Source of the DNA: a virus
IMG/VR virus record: IMGVR_UViG_3300031857_000357
Coordinates: 1-46,269 of that record
DNA length: 46,269 bases
Strand: one strand, 5' to 3'
A program made the position numbers and the translations under genes. The notes beneath the pieces were generated by a model, which searched no databases, had not been told where the DNA came from, and saw only the letters and a list, made by a program, of their open reading frames with translations. This document shows, in pieces, positions 5,718-13,573 of this stretch. The first letter of the stretch is position 1. Each line of letters opens with the position of its first letter.

Positions 5718-7228
5718 GTCAGCGGGAACCCCTTCGACACCATTGGATGGATCAAGTGCAACTCTTTCTTTGCCCTTGTGAGACCGACATAGAAGACGCG
5801 CTTCTCGTCGTCAGCCTCGTGAACATCCCTCACGCTTCCCGTTACCTTTTGCGGGTAGTCGGTGACAAGCAGAACATTCGTTGCCTCCGCACCCTTGGCC
5901 GAGTGGATCGTTGAGATCCTGATCCTCGGCTTCTTTGTGAAGTCCTCGCCCCTTCTAAGGCATGCCTTGAAGTATACCACTTCGTTGTCTGGAATGGCAC
6001 CCAAAGCATCATCCCACGGCGCAGTTGTCAGCAGTCCATGGTTGGTGGTCAGATCTCCAAGTGTCAGCACACAATCTTCCGGCACATCAGGCAGCGTCTT
6101 GTGGCCCCGCTGCACTTGCTTGTTAAGCAGCATCTGGCGGTAGACTGCGCGCACATCCTTTGCCGTCAGCCCTTCGCCTCGGCGTAGCGCCTCCCACATC
6201 TGGATTGCTTCGAGTGTGCGGTGGTCGATGTCCTTCGACAGACTGAAGGTGTAGAGCATCCCACGCTGACGCACCTCGTCTTCCAACTGCATGGCAAGCT
6301 TGCGTGTGCGGGCCAGCAACAGCCAGTCGTCCCGTTCGAGATCGACTTCCTCGCTGTGCCTGTGCCAGATGATGCTGCCATCCTCAGGCCGCGGAAGAAA
6401 CTCCTTGCGCCTGCGGTGGTGGACGCTGGAGATCAGGCGCTGGCTCATGGCGTGGTGCGATGCTGGGATGCGATAGCTCTGCCCCAGAACCTCCGTCGTG
6501 CCCTGCAAGCGGATGAAGTATTCGACGTCGGCCCCGGCCCAGCGATAGATGGCTTGGTCGTCATCGCCTGCGATCACCACCTGTTTGCTGCGCTCGGCGA
6601 TCTGGTGGACCATCTGCCACTGGATGGGTGACAGGTCTTGCACCTCGTCGATGAAGACGATGTCAAACTGCGGGGACAGCTTCTGTTGCAGGAAGATTTC
6701 CAGCATGTCGGTGAAGTCGTAGAGGTCATGCGCTTTCTTGTACGCGCGCAACCCCCGGTCCACATACTCGACCTTGGAGAAGTCGGTCGTCTGCGGGACG
6801 GTCGAGTGGTTGTAGACTTGGCGCAGCGGGAGCAAGCAGATGCGGGACATGTTGATCACTTCGAGGAAGCGGTCGCCCATTCCGTACTCTTGATACGGAC
6901 CCTCATCCGCCGGACGAACCTCCTTGAACGGAGTCACCTTCAGCCACTTCGCGCAGTCTTCGTAATGCGCCCAGCCCATCACGCGCTTCTTGTCGATCCC
7001 GGCTCGATGCATCGCGAGGCTGTGCAGAGTCCGGAAGTACGGCAGATCCTTGTAGGTCAGGCCGAACCGCCGGGTCGCGCGTTGGATGGCTTCTTCTGCG
7101 GCTCTTCTCGTGAAAGAAAAGTATCCAATTCTTTCTGGAGAAATCCCACGGTTCAGCGCCTCCTCGACCATCGTCAGGAGCTTGGTGGTTTTGCCAGTGC
7201 CGGGTGGTCCAAGGATGATGTGCATCAT
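5714..7228 (-). CDS. UvrD/Rep-type superfamily 1 DNA helicase
   Basis: The 504-residue protein shows all SF1A motifs in order: Walker A GPPGTGKTT (residues 7-15), motif Ia FSFTRRAAEEAIQRA, TLHSLAM, Walker B DIVFIDEVQDLSPIQW, motif III VIAGDDDQAIYRWAGAD, motif IV GQSYRIP, motif V STIHSAKGAEATNVLLV and motif VI YVGLTRAKKEL. It should unwind DNA 3'-5' at the phage fork or during repair. I use ATG 7228, which forms ATGA with the primase stop, rather than the upstream in-frame ATG at 7309, which would add 27 residues without helicase character that lie inside the primase C-terminus. It is somewhat shorter than cellular UvrD. Confidence 0.93.
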   Translation of the reverse strand: MMHIILGPPGTGKTTKLLTMVEEALNRGISPERIGYFSFTRRAAEEAIQRATRRFGLTYKDLPYFRTLHSLAMHRAGIDKKRVMGWAHYEDCAKWLKVTPFKEVRPADEGPYQEYGMGDRFLEVINMSRICLLPLRQVYNHSTVPQTTDFSKVEYVDRGLRAYKKAHDLYDFTDMLEIFLQQKLSPQFDIVFIDEVQDLSPIQWQMVHQIAERSKQVVIAGDDDQAIYRWAGADVEYFIRLQGTTEVLGQSYRIPASHHAMSQRLISSVHHRRRKEFLPRPEDGSIIWHRHSEEVDLERDDWLLLARTRKLAMQLEDEVRQRGMLYTFSLSKDIDHRTLEAIQMWEALRRGEGLTAKDVRAVYRQMLLNKQVQRGHKTLPDVPEDCVLTLGDLTTNHGLLTTAPWDDALGAIPDNEVVYFKACLRRGEDFTKKPRIRISTIHSAKGAEATNVLLVTDYPQKVTGSVRDVHEADDEKRVFYVGLTRAKKELHLIHPMVSKGFPLT

Positions 7229-8748
7229 AGAACGTCCGGTACATCCATTGGCGGCAGCTCGATGCGGATATCCTCCGACCCTGCGAAGTAGGTCTGCGGG
7301 ATGGCCCACAGGTGAATGGTCTTGCCCTTGATCTTCCAGTCTGCTTTCTCAGCCTTCATCTCCTTGAGCCGCAGGCCGAGTTGCACATTGCTGTAGCGCA
7401 GGAAGTTGTTGGCCTTGAGATGCTTCTGCAAATCGCGGACTTGGAAGAAGACATACTCGTCCACCCACACGGCGATGCCTTGCAAGATCTCCTCGCGCTC
7501 GACGCCACGCGCACGGTCGCAACAGAACGAGATAAAGAGTTCCTCGAACTCACCCTTGGTTGTGGCTTCCGGTGGCACTTCGATGATGGTCAGCGCAGAG
7601 AGCAGCGTCTGCATACGAGCAGCCCATGCCTTCTCGCTCATCGTCTTGGGGTAGATGTTGATCTGGTTGAGGCAGTCCTTCTGGAACTGCTTCTGCGAAA
7701 CGAGACTGTCGGTGCCAAGCTCCACGCGCTTGCCGTCCACGTCCATGATCCAGATGGGCGGGTCGCCGTTGATCTTGGTCAGTGAGCCGAGGTCATTGGC
7801 TTTCTGTCCGGGACCGATCCCGAACTTGCGGCCGAGGCACACGTCCTTATTGCAGTAGCTTGCAATCGGTTGGTCGTCGCACTTGTAGAAGTATTCTTTC
7901 TTCTGGAGCTGACTGAGGATCAGATCGACCTCCTTGTCAGACAGCGGCGGTATCATCAGGGTTTTATTGTAATGACGTACACGGTCTTCCCATTTGTCAG
8001 GCGCTGCCATGCGTGCGTAGACACCGAGGTTGAAGAGTGAGTTGTTACGACCGCCTTCACCGAAACCTTGGGCAGCGAGCTGTTGCAAACAGGGCGGTCC
8101 TTTCGGGAGTATCTCTTCCGCTTTCTTGTGCTCAGTCTCATGATCGAGGAAGGTGTCAGGATCAACTTGACGATGTTCTGCAAAGGTGAGGAACTCTTCT
8201 GGTCCAAGGCTTTCTCCCTTGTCGTTGTATCCGTAGCGTGTGGTTCGTGTGCCACCGAAGTACGGCATGTTGAGGAAGTTGCCTGTGTCGCCACGATCAA
8301 CAAGGATCTCCTGTTGTTTCGGGAAGACTTCCGATCCCGCATAGCCAAGCAGTGCAGCGATGGAGACAAGCTTCGGTTGCAAGTCTGCCGCAGCGATCTC
8401 CTTCGTAAAGAAGAAGTACATGTGCGCACCGCCAGATTTGGAACGGCACACGATAGCCGGAAGATTGTGCTTCTCGACTTGTTTGATCAGCGCGGAGTGG
8501 TCGAGGTTGTAGACGTCGATGTCCACGGCACCCCAATGGCAATGATTGTTTGCCTTGATGGGGATGATGCCGAGACCAGTCTCTCCCTTCAGATGCTTTT
8601 CCCAATGTTCCACGGTCGGAGGTTCGCGAAGAATGCGGGCTTGTCCCTGCTTCTTCCCGTCCCGTTGTCTGTCGCTCTGCACATTGAATGTGCCATGCGC
8701 AATGTTGCTGCCAGCAAGCAGCGCAAAAAACCTTGCCGCAAGGTCCAT
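7225..8748 (-). CDS. Archaeo-eukaryotic-type primase (AEP, TOTE-like)
   Basis: The 507-residue protein has an AEP catalytic core: D76-x-D78 in WGAVDIDVY (metal ligands), S105 to H109 in SKSGGAHMYFFF (the S-x-H nucleotide-binding motif), and EVFPKQ to GNFLNMPYFGG around residues 140-165. This order fits the AEP domain described from TOTE conflict systems and many phages. A helical primase C-terminal region follows (GEGGRNNSLFNLGVYAR), with a possible Cys cluster near residues 290-305. The protein should lay down primers for the phage polymerase. It lies between SSB and the helicase. The intrinsic terminator just upstream may lower its expression relative to SSB. No fused helicase domain is visible. 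Confidence 0.87.
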   Translation of the reverse strand: MDLAARFFALLAGSNIAHGTFNVQSDRQRDGKKQGQARILREPPTVEHWEKHLKGETGLGIIPIKANNHCHWGAVDIDVYNLDHSALIKQVEKHNLPAIVCRSKSGGAHMYFFFTKEIAAADLQPKLVSIAALLGYAGSEVFPKQQEILVDRGDTGNFLNMPYFGGTRTTRYGYNDKGESLGPEEFLTFAEHRQVDPDTFLDHETEHKKAEEILPKGPPCLQQLAAQGFGEGGRNNSLFNLGVYARMAAPDKWEDRVRHYNKTLMIPPLSDKEVDLILSQLQKKEYFYKCDDQPIASYCNKDVCLGRKFGIGPGQKANDLGSLTKINGDPPIWIMDVDGKRVELGTDSLVSQKQFQKDCLNQINIYPKTMSEKAWAARMQTLLSALTIIEVPPEATTKGEFEELFISFCCDRARGVEREEILQGIAVWVDEYVFFQVRDLQKHLKANNFLRYSNVQLGLRLKEMKAEKADWKIKGKTIHLWAIPQTYFAGSEDIRIELPPMDVPDVL

Positions 8749-8763
8749 GCCCTTCCGCCTTTC

Positions 8764-8792
8764 AAAAAGGGGGACCGCCGAAGCAGCCCCCC
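8764..8792 (-). terminator. Intrinsic terminator with UUCG tetraloop, between SSB and primase
   Basis: Read on the minus strand, a 24-base hairpin (8792 to 8769) pairs GGGGGGCTGC with GCGGTCCCCC around a TTCG loop closed by C-G. The stem has two G-U pairs. It is followed directly by TTTTT (8768-8764). UUCG loops closed by C-G are unusually stable. Its place right after the SSB gene suggests that much transcription stops there. Confidence 0.85.
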
Positions 8793-8802
8793 GGACCTTG
8801 CA

Positions 8803-9609
8803 TTAGAACGGAACGTCCGCGTCACTGGTCGAAGAACCATGGTGATCTGCACCTTGGTCTTCCTTAACCTTCACCTCACCGGCGCGAACGGACTTCGAGA
8901 ACGCAACACCAAGCTCAAAGATCGCTTTTTCAGTTGCCATGTCGAGGCTGCGGTCATGACTGATTTCCCAGCCGAACCACGAGCCCTTGTCGTTACGCTC
9001 TTCGACAGTGCGAAGACGATATACTTGCGACATCATGGGCATGACGAACATTCCGTTCTTACCCATTGCGGTACGCGACTGCATCTGCGTGACCCACTTG
9101 CGAGCCTTCTTCAACTGCGTGCTCGTCATGGTCACCAGACAACGCTGCGGCATTCCATCTTCACCGAGCAGCAGCACAAAGAACTGTGCGGTGTTGGTGA
9201 GGAGGTTGCCGTTCGGAAGCACGTCGTTACCACGGTCATCGCGGTACGTCGTGTTCACGACCTTGTCGTCAACGTCGTAGGATCCGACATAGCCGCCGCC
9301 TTTCTCGCGGGGCTTCCATTCGACATAGCGACGATTGTAATAGCATGGAACTACAAGCACACCCTTGTCGCCATCGTATGCTTCGTTGGCAACGGTGTTG
9401 TAGATCATGCCTGCTTCTGCACCATCCACATACGCACCGTCACGCTTGTTCACCTGAGGTGAGAGCTGCGCAAGGATGCGGAGGAATGGGATCGACATGT
9501 CCTCAGGACGAACCTGATCCATGCCGAGCGAAGCGAACTGCTCGAACTCTTCTGCAACAACAAGTGCTGTGTTGGACTGCGCCTGAACGGCGACGGCATT
9601 CTTAGCCAT
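8803..9609 (-). CDS. Phage single-stranded DNA-binding protein
   Basis: This 268-residue protein belongs by appearance to a phage group placed in replication operons, with CYYNRRYVEWKPREKGGGY near residue 100 and a beta-rich middle. The C-terminus is a flexible, Ser/His/Asp-rich tail ending in DADVPF, close to the DDDIPF tip by which bacterial SSB recruits partner proteins. It is the third gene from the divergent promoter and is followed by a strong terminator, both fitting a protein needed in large amounts. The sequence does not show the classic OB-fold pattern of bacterial SSB, so the assignment rests on family appearance, tail and context. Confidence 0.75.
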   Translation of the reverse strand: MAKNAVAVQAQSNTALVVAEEFEQFASLGMDQVRPEDMSIPFLRILAQLSPQVNKRDGAYVDGAEAGMIYNTVANEAYDGDKGVLVVPCYYNRRYVEWKPREKGGGYVGSYDVDDKVVNTTYRDDRGNDVLPNGNLLTNTAQFFVLLLGEDGMPQRCLVTMTSTQLKKARKWVTQMQSRTAMGKNGMFVMPMMSQVYRLRTVEERNDKGSWFGWEISHDRSLDMATEKAIFELGVAFSKSVRAGEVKVKEDQGADHHGSSTSDADVPF

Positions 9610-9614
9610 GATAC

Positions 9615-10160
9615 TTAGCCCTTCTTAATGGTGGTCTTCTGACCGATGAAAATACCGAACAGTTCTGAAGGGATTTCCTTGCCCTTCTCGATCTGCTCCT
9701 TGCAGAAGGCCTTCAATGTGCTCGGATGAACAGCTTCCTTCTGATCGACAGCAAAGCCTTCGTTCTCCAGTTCCTTAACCAGTTCGACTGCTTTGTCGTC
9801 TTCGCCCTTTCCGAAGTTAACGGCGACAGTGTTCTTGATGAGATCACCGAAACCGTTGTCCCGCAGCCACTCGTGGGCTGCTTCGGACCGTTCCTTGGAG
9901 ATGTTGGCGCTGATCACTGTTGAGATCGTGACCTTTGACCCATCCGCCATCTTCAGCTCCGTGAGGCCGTGTTCTGCTAGGGCAGCAGGCAAAGCCTCAC
10001 CAGACACATGTGCGAGATCCTGTTGTGCCTTTTTCAATTCGGCAGTCAGGTCTTCCACGCGCTGTTCCAATACAAGTTGCTGACGCACCAGCGCAGCGAC
10101 TTGCTTGAGATCGTTGTTGTCTACATTGGACAACTGCATTGCAACGTCTTCGAGGTCCAC
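9615..10160 (-). CDS. Hypothetical replication-operon protein
   Basis: The 181-residue protein starts with a coiled coil (about residues 17-52, VRQQLVLEQRVEDLTAELKK). A compact domain follows with LTELKMADGSKVTIST, EWLRDNGFGDLIKNTVAVNF and a C-terminal helix with HPSTLKAFCKEQIEKG. I know this pattern from podovirus and siphovirus replication regions, probably the DUF7173-like group, where no function is established. Its position directly before SSB suggests a DNA-replication or recombination accessory role; that is context only. Four bases separate it from the previous gene. Confidence 0.72.
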   Translation of the reverse strand: MDLEDVAMQLSNVDNNDLKQVAALVRQQLVLEQRVEDLTAELKKAQQDLAHVSGEALPAALAEHGLTELKMADGSKVTISTVISANISKERSEAAHEWLRDNGFGDLIKNTVAVNFGKGEDDKAVELVKELENEGFAVDQKEAVHPSTLKAFCKEQIEKGKEIPSELFGIFIGQKTTIKKG

Positions 10161-10163
10161 TTT

Positions 10164-10484
10164 CTATCTCCTCGTGCTGTGATAAAGATCCACCTCAATG
10201 GGATAGTAACGCTCCTCGAGCCTGTCCCACTTGAGTAGTTTGAAGCGCCCATTGTTTGCCAGAGCAGCAAGAGCGCAAGCTATACCAATGCATACGGGAT
10301 CGCCCGACAGCATTAGGTAATCGTCGGATGTAAACTTCACCAGCTTACGCTCCATCCGACGGAGCGTAGGTATAGCCGAAAGAGCGACTTGATCCTTGGC
10401 TGGGATCAAGATGTCGAGGTCGCCAAACTCCAACGCATCAGAGAGATCGCGGCCACGCACTTCTTGTGTAATGTAAACAGTCAC
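10164..10484 (-). CDS. Hypothetical first gene of the replication operon
   Basis: A 106-residue protein with the pattern YITQEVRGRDLSDALEFGDL, DDYLMLSGDPVCIGIACALA and FKLLKWDRLEERYYPIEVDL. The same arrangement occurs in small proteins of many environmental phages; no function is known to me. It is the first gene downstream of the divergent promoter region and so may be expressed earliest in this operon. There are no membrane segments or metal motifs. Confidence 0.72.
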   Translation of the reverse strand: MTVYITQEVRGRDLSDALEFGDLDILIPAKDQVALSAIPTLRRMERKLVKFTSDDYLMLSGDPVCIGIACALAALANNGRFKLLKWDRLEERYYPIEVDLYHSTRR

Positions 10485-10508
10485 GGCTTTCTCCCGTTCG
10501 ACGCATGC

Positions 10509-10539
10509 AGACTACTCCGAATCAGTGGGGGTCTGTCAA
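10509..10539 (-). promoter_or_regulatory. Leftward promoter with a GANTC site in its spacer
   Basis: On the minus strand a perfect -35 TTGACA occupies 10539-10534. The best -10 candidates are weak (TAGTCT at 10514-10509 with a 19-base spacer, or AGTAGT at 17). GATTC, a GANTC site, lies in the spacer at 10523-10519. A consensus -35 with a poor -10 suggests an activator-dependent promoter. It would drive the replication operon starting at 10484. Confidence 0.5.
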
Positions 10540-10545
10540 GCGGGG

Positions 10546-10574
10546 TTGCACAAATCTTTTTCATGGGCTATTCT
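10546..10574 (+). promoter_or_regulatory. Rightward promoter candidate for the SNF2-type helicase
   Basis: TTGCAC (10546-10551) and TATTCT (10569-10574) are 17 bases apart. The match is moderate (three of six and four of six). The predicted start near 10581 leaves a short leader containing GAAAGGG at 10591-10597 before the ATG at 10607. The two divergent -35 elements are only six bases apart, so the promoters probably compete. Confidence 0.45.
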
Positions 10575-10606
10575 TTTTGCCCTGCCGATAGAAAGGGCAA
10601 TGGACC

Positions 10607-12055
10607 ATGGACATCGTTGATCGCTACAAGTTCAGACTTCCTCCGTACAAGCATCAGTCTGATGCGCTTAGGAAATCATGGGATAAGGATGAGTTTGCTT
10701 TGTTCGCCGAGATGGGAACAGGCAAGTCCAAGATCCTCATTGATAACGTCTCCATGCTCTATGATCGCGGGGACATCGACGGCTTTCTAGTTGTAGCACC
10801 GAAGGGTGTTTACAAAAACTGGGAGACCATCGAGCTGCCTAAGCATCTGCCGGATCACATCATTCACGACGTGGTCGTTTGGAATCCAGCGACGTCCAAG
10901 AAGAACCTAGAACATCTGGCCGAGGCGTTCCGTGATGACGACAACTTGAAGATCGTCGTCATGAACATTGAAGCCTTCTCCACGGACAAGGGCGTGGCCT
11001 TTGCCCTTAAGTTCTTGAAATCACGGAAGGTTTTGATGGCGGTCGATGAGAGCACGACCATCAAGAACGGCAAAGCCAAGCGCACCAAGAACATCATCAA
11101 GACCGGTAAGGTAGCCAAGTACCGCAGGGTGATGACCGGCTCGCCGATCACCAAGACCCCGATGGACTTGTACACACAGTGTGCATTCCTTGATGAGTGG
11201 CTCCTCGGCTTCTCTAGCTTCTACTCATTCCAGAACCGTTATTGTCGCTTGATGAAGCGCAGTGTCGGAACGCACTCGTTCAATCAGGTTGTTGGTTACC
11301 AAAACCTTAACGAGCTGTCAGAGCGACTCGACAAGTTTTCGTTTCGCATTCTGAAGAAGGACTGTCTCGACCTCCCTGAAAAGATCTACACCAAGCGCAC
11401 GGTCCAACTCACGGATGAACAGGCTCTTATCTATAGCCGTGTCAAGAAGGCCGCGATTGCAGAGTTGGATGGTAAGGTTCTCACAGCGCAGAACGTACTG
11501 ACGCAGATCCTCCGGTTGCAGCAGATCTGTTCCGGTTATTTCAAGGCCGACGACGGTACGGTCATAGAGATGAAGTCGGACAAGTTTGACGAATTGCTGG
11601 CTGCCCTCGAAGAAGTTGATGGCAAGGTCATTATCTGGGCGAACTACACCTACGATATCCAGATGATCGAACGTGCGTTGGCCAAGGAGTATGGTCCTGA
11701 AACCGTGCGGACGTACTACGGTGAGACGTCGCCGGATGCGCGACAGCAAATGGTTAAAGATTTCCAAGACCCGGATCATTCTCTTCGCTTCTTTGTTGGA
11801 CAGCCACGTACAGGTGGATACGGTCTGACCCTCACAGAGGCTCACACCATGATCTACTTCTCAAACAATTATGATCTGGAAGTGCGCTTGCAAAGTGAGG
11901 ATCGCGCACATCGCATTGGACAGCGCAACAATGTGACCTACATCGACATCGTCACCGAGGGAACGGTGGACGAAAAAATCCTCCGTGCACTACGCGATAA
12001 AATCAACGTAGCCACGGAGGTTCTGAAGGAAGGTTACAAAGAGTGGTTGATCTAG
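10607..12055 (+). CDS. SNF2-family (SF2) DNA helicase/translocase
   Basis: The 482-residue protein has SF2 motifs in order: a Q-like segment LPPYKHQSDALRKSW, Walker A FAEMGTGKSK (about 34-42), motif Ia LVVAPKGVYKNW, a Walker B variant MAVDEST (DEST at 147-150, in place of DEAH), motif III MTGSP (176-180), motif V TEAHTMIYFSNNYDLEVRLQ and motif VI EDRAHRIGQRNNV. Such compact SNF2 proteins are frequent in phages and probably move along duplex DNA during replication or repair. It is the only gene of its transcript, set between the replication operon and the late region. It shares a CTAG palindrome with the convergent endolysin gene, so both stop codons overlap. Confidence 0.93.
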   Translation: MDIVDRYKFRLPPYKHQSDALRKSWDKDEFALFAEMGTGKSKILIDNVSMLYDRGDIDGFLVVAPKGVYKNWETIELPKHLPDHIIHDVVVWNPATSKKNLEHLAEAFRDDDNLKIVVMNIEAFSTDKGVAFALKFLKSRKVLMAVDESTTIKNGKAKRTKNIIKTGKVAKYRRVMTGSPITKTPMDLYTQCAFLDEWLLGFSSFYSFQNRYCRLMKRSVGTHSFNQVVGYQNLNELSERLDKFSFRILKKDCLDLPEKIYTKRTVQLTDEQALIYSRVKKAAIAELDGKVLTAQNVLTQILRLQQICSGYFKADDGTVIEMKSDKFDELLAALEEVDGKVIIWANYTYDIQMIERALAKEYGPETVRTYYGETSPDARQQMVKDFQDPDHSLRFFVGQPRTGGYGLTLTEAHTMIYFSNNYDLEVRLQSEDRAHRIGQRNNVTYIDIVTEGTVDEKILRALRDKINVATEVLKEGYKEWLI

Positions 12056-12567
12056 CCCTTGGCCATCTCGGCAGCCTTGGCCTCAACCTCTGCAACGCGG
12101 CGGCCCCAGCCCTTGCCGAAGGTGTCCCACGTCGGCAACGCCTTGAGAAAGTCAAGGCGACGGTCGCAGATTGAATCGACTGTCTCCTCTGGGTCGCAAG
12201 CAAGAATTGCTTCCATGGACTTTGGACCAATGACCCCGTCTGCTGTGACCCCGGCAATCTGCTGGAGATACTTTGCAGCGCGACCGACACCGCTGTTCAC
12301 GGCCAGATCGTAGGCCGCATAGTCCACGCCGGGCGGGAGTTGATCGCCTTTGATCTTGTCCCAATACATTGCCTTGTAGAAGGGCTTCACCTTTTCAGGT
12401 GTAAGGCCGCGCATCTCCGCCTCATCCACTTCGTGGCCGACATACTGTTCCCATGCGCGCTTGGTCACGCCAAGATTTGTCATGCCGCCCGGATCCTTAG
12501 GATGGTTCACGTAACCACCCTCGTGTTTCAACACGAGCTTAAAGCACTCTTCCCAGTTGTCCTTCAT
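12052..12567 (-). CDS. Endolysin, glycoside hydrolase family 108
   Basis: This 171-residue protein has a GH108 catalytic domain: KHEGGYVNHPKDPGGMTNLGVT with the catalytic Glu at residue 16, then YWDKIKGDQLPPGVDYAAYDLAVNSG. A peptidoglycan-binding region of the type usually paired with it follows (GVTADGVIGPKSMEAIL). It should cleave peptidoglycan glycan strands at the end of infection. No signal peptide is present, so it depends on the holin encoded next to it. It is the last gene of the leftward late operon and ends in a stop shared within CTAG with the convergent helicase gene. Confidence 0.94.
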   Translation of the reverse strand: MKDNWEECFKLVLKHEGGYVNHPKDPGGMTNLGVTKRAWEQYVGHEVDEAEMRGLTPEKVKPFYKAMYWDKIKGDQLPPGVDYAAYDLAVNSGVGRAAKYLQQIAGVTADGVIGPKSMEAILACDPEETVDSICDRRLDFLKALPTWDTFGKGWGRRVAEVEAKAAEMAKG

Positions 12568-12568
12568 G

Positions 12569-13090
12569 TCACTTGTCCTTCTGTGCCAGCAGATCGTTCT
12601 TCTGCTTCGAGCCCGCGCTCGAACCGTAGTAAAAGTTCACCACGCCCGTCCATGCCGTGCCGAGCGCACCGAGCATCATGAGCAAAGCCTCGGTCCCGGT
12701 CTGCGGCATACCCTTCATAAGCATCCAAACGAGGATACCAAAGAACCCGACCGTGATCAGCAGGGCAAGCATGCGCGGCACCCAGTCCTGCGTAGCAGCC
12801 TGCATCTTGCGGGCGCTGTCGCGATCCCCAGCGGCGATGCGCTCCAGATCAATGTCCAGTTCCTTCATACGGACTTTGAAGTCCGCATCAATCTGTTTGA
12901 TCTGCGCGAGCTGCTCAGGGCTTGCCGCTTCAAGGGCCTGCTTCACCTCGCCCTCGCTTCCATTTTCGTGGCCAAGCAGGGCGTTCGACAAAGTCCGCAC
13001 GGCGACCCCAGCGAGGGGGCCACCAAGTGCCGTGGCAATGGTCGGCGCGACTTGCCCCAGCAAAGGGCCAAACGTCTTTAGAAGTTCCAT
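12569..13090 (-). CDS. Holin (3TM type)
   Basis: The 173-residue protein has a hydrophobic N-terminal stretch (about 5-32, with GPLLGQVAPTIATALGGP), a long amphipathic acidic helix (about 45-90) and two clear membrane segments near residues 108-128 (MLALLITVGFFGILVWMLM) and 134-154, before a Lys-rich tail. This is the layout of the phage 'holin of 3TMs' family. It should form inner-membrane holes that release the endolysin, whose gene starts two bases downstream. Its placement with the endolysin makes the assignment firm. Confidence 0.88.
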   Translation of the reverse strand: MELLKTFGPLLGQVAPTIATALGGPLAGVAVRTLSNALLGHENGSEGEVKQALEAASPEQLAQIKQIDADFKVRMKELDIDLERIAAGDRDSARKMQAATQDWVPRMLALLITVGFFGILVWMLMKGMPQTGTEALLMMLGALGTAWTGVVNFYYGSSAGSKQKNDLLAQKDK

Positions 13091-13102
13091 GGTCCATGCT
13101 CC

Positions 13103-13570
13103 CTAGAAGATTAAGGCCACTACGAAGATCCCGACGATGATGGACAGAACCACTCCGCCGATGATCAAGATGATCGTCATCTCTCTTGCAAACTCCTCCG
13201 CCTCCTTCTGGGCTTTCAGGCGCGCAGCCTTCTGCTCCTTCTGGATGCGGACAAGTTCCTTCTCCACCTCTTGCCATCCGCGCAACCCGTATGTTGACAC
13301 GAACTCGTTCTTGACTTGGTTGAACCACTCCTCGGCTTGTTTGCGTTTGACGACGATGTCCATCGCCATCTCTTCCGCCGAAACCTTGGCAAACAGTTTT
13401 GGTTTCGGGGGGTTCGCTGACAGCCTCGTGAGTGTACCAACCGCACCGTATAGCTTGGCGACATCGCCAGCCATACCTTGAATTTCTTTCCCGATCTTGA
13501 TGCCAGTCTTGATGGCCTCGTATGCAGTCTTAGCTGCTCCGAACACCATGCTGATTGTTACGGGGTCCAT
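13103..13570 (-). CDS. Tail-anchored membrane protein of the lysis region
   Basis: The 155-residue protein begins with a helix MDPVTISMVFGAAKTAYEAI and continues as Gly/Ala helices. A charged coiled-coil region spans about 75-128 (EVEKELVRIQKEQKAARLK), and a single membrane helix closes the protein (TIILIIGGVVLSIIVGIFVV). With the anchor at the C-terminus, most of the protein would face the cytoplasm. It lies directly beside the holin, so a holin partner or antiholin role is possible, but it does not look like a standard inner spanin, which is anchored at the N-terminus. I recognise no named family. Confidence 0.7.
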   Translation of the reverse strand: MDPVTISMVFGAAKTAYEAIKTGIKIGKEIQGMAGDVAKLYGAVGTLTRLSANPPKPKLFAKVSAEEMAMDIVVKRKQAEEWFNQVKNEFVSTYGLRGWQEVEKELVRIQKEQKAARLKAQKEAEEFAREMTIILIIGGVVLSIIVGIFVVALIF

Positions 13571-13573
13571 GGG

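Noticed and set aside
7229-7309. Upstream extension of the UvrD-like helicase
   Set aside because: It lies inside the primase C-terminus; the ATG at 7228 forms ATGA with the primase stop.
8068-9462. A 464-codon open frame on the plus strand
   Set aside because: It is antisense to the primase and SSB genes, crosses the terminator, and has Arg/Val/Leu-biased sequence typical of an antisense frame.
13103-13570. Inner spanin candidate
   Set aside because: Its only membrane helix is at the C-terminus, opposite to the usual inner-spanin layout, and no outer spanin lipoprotein was seen.
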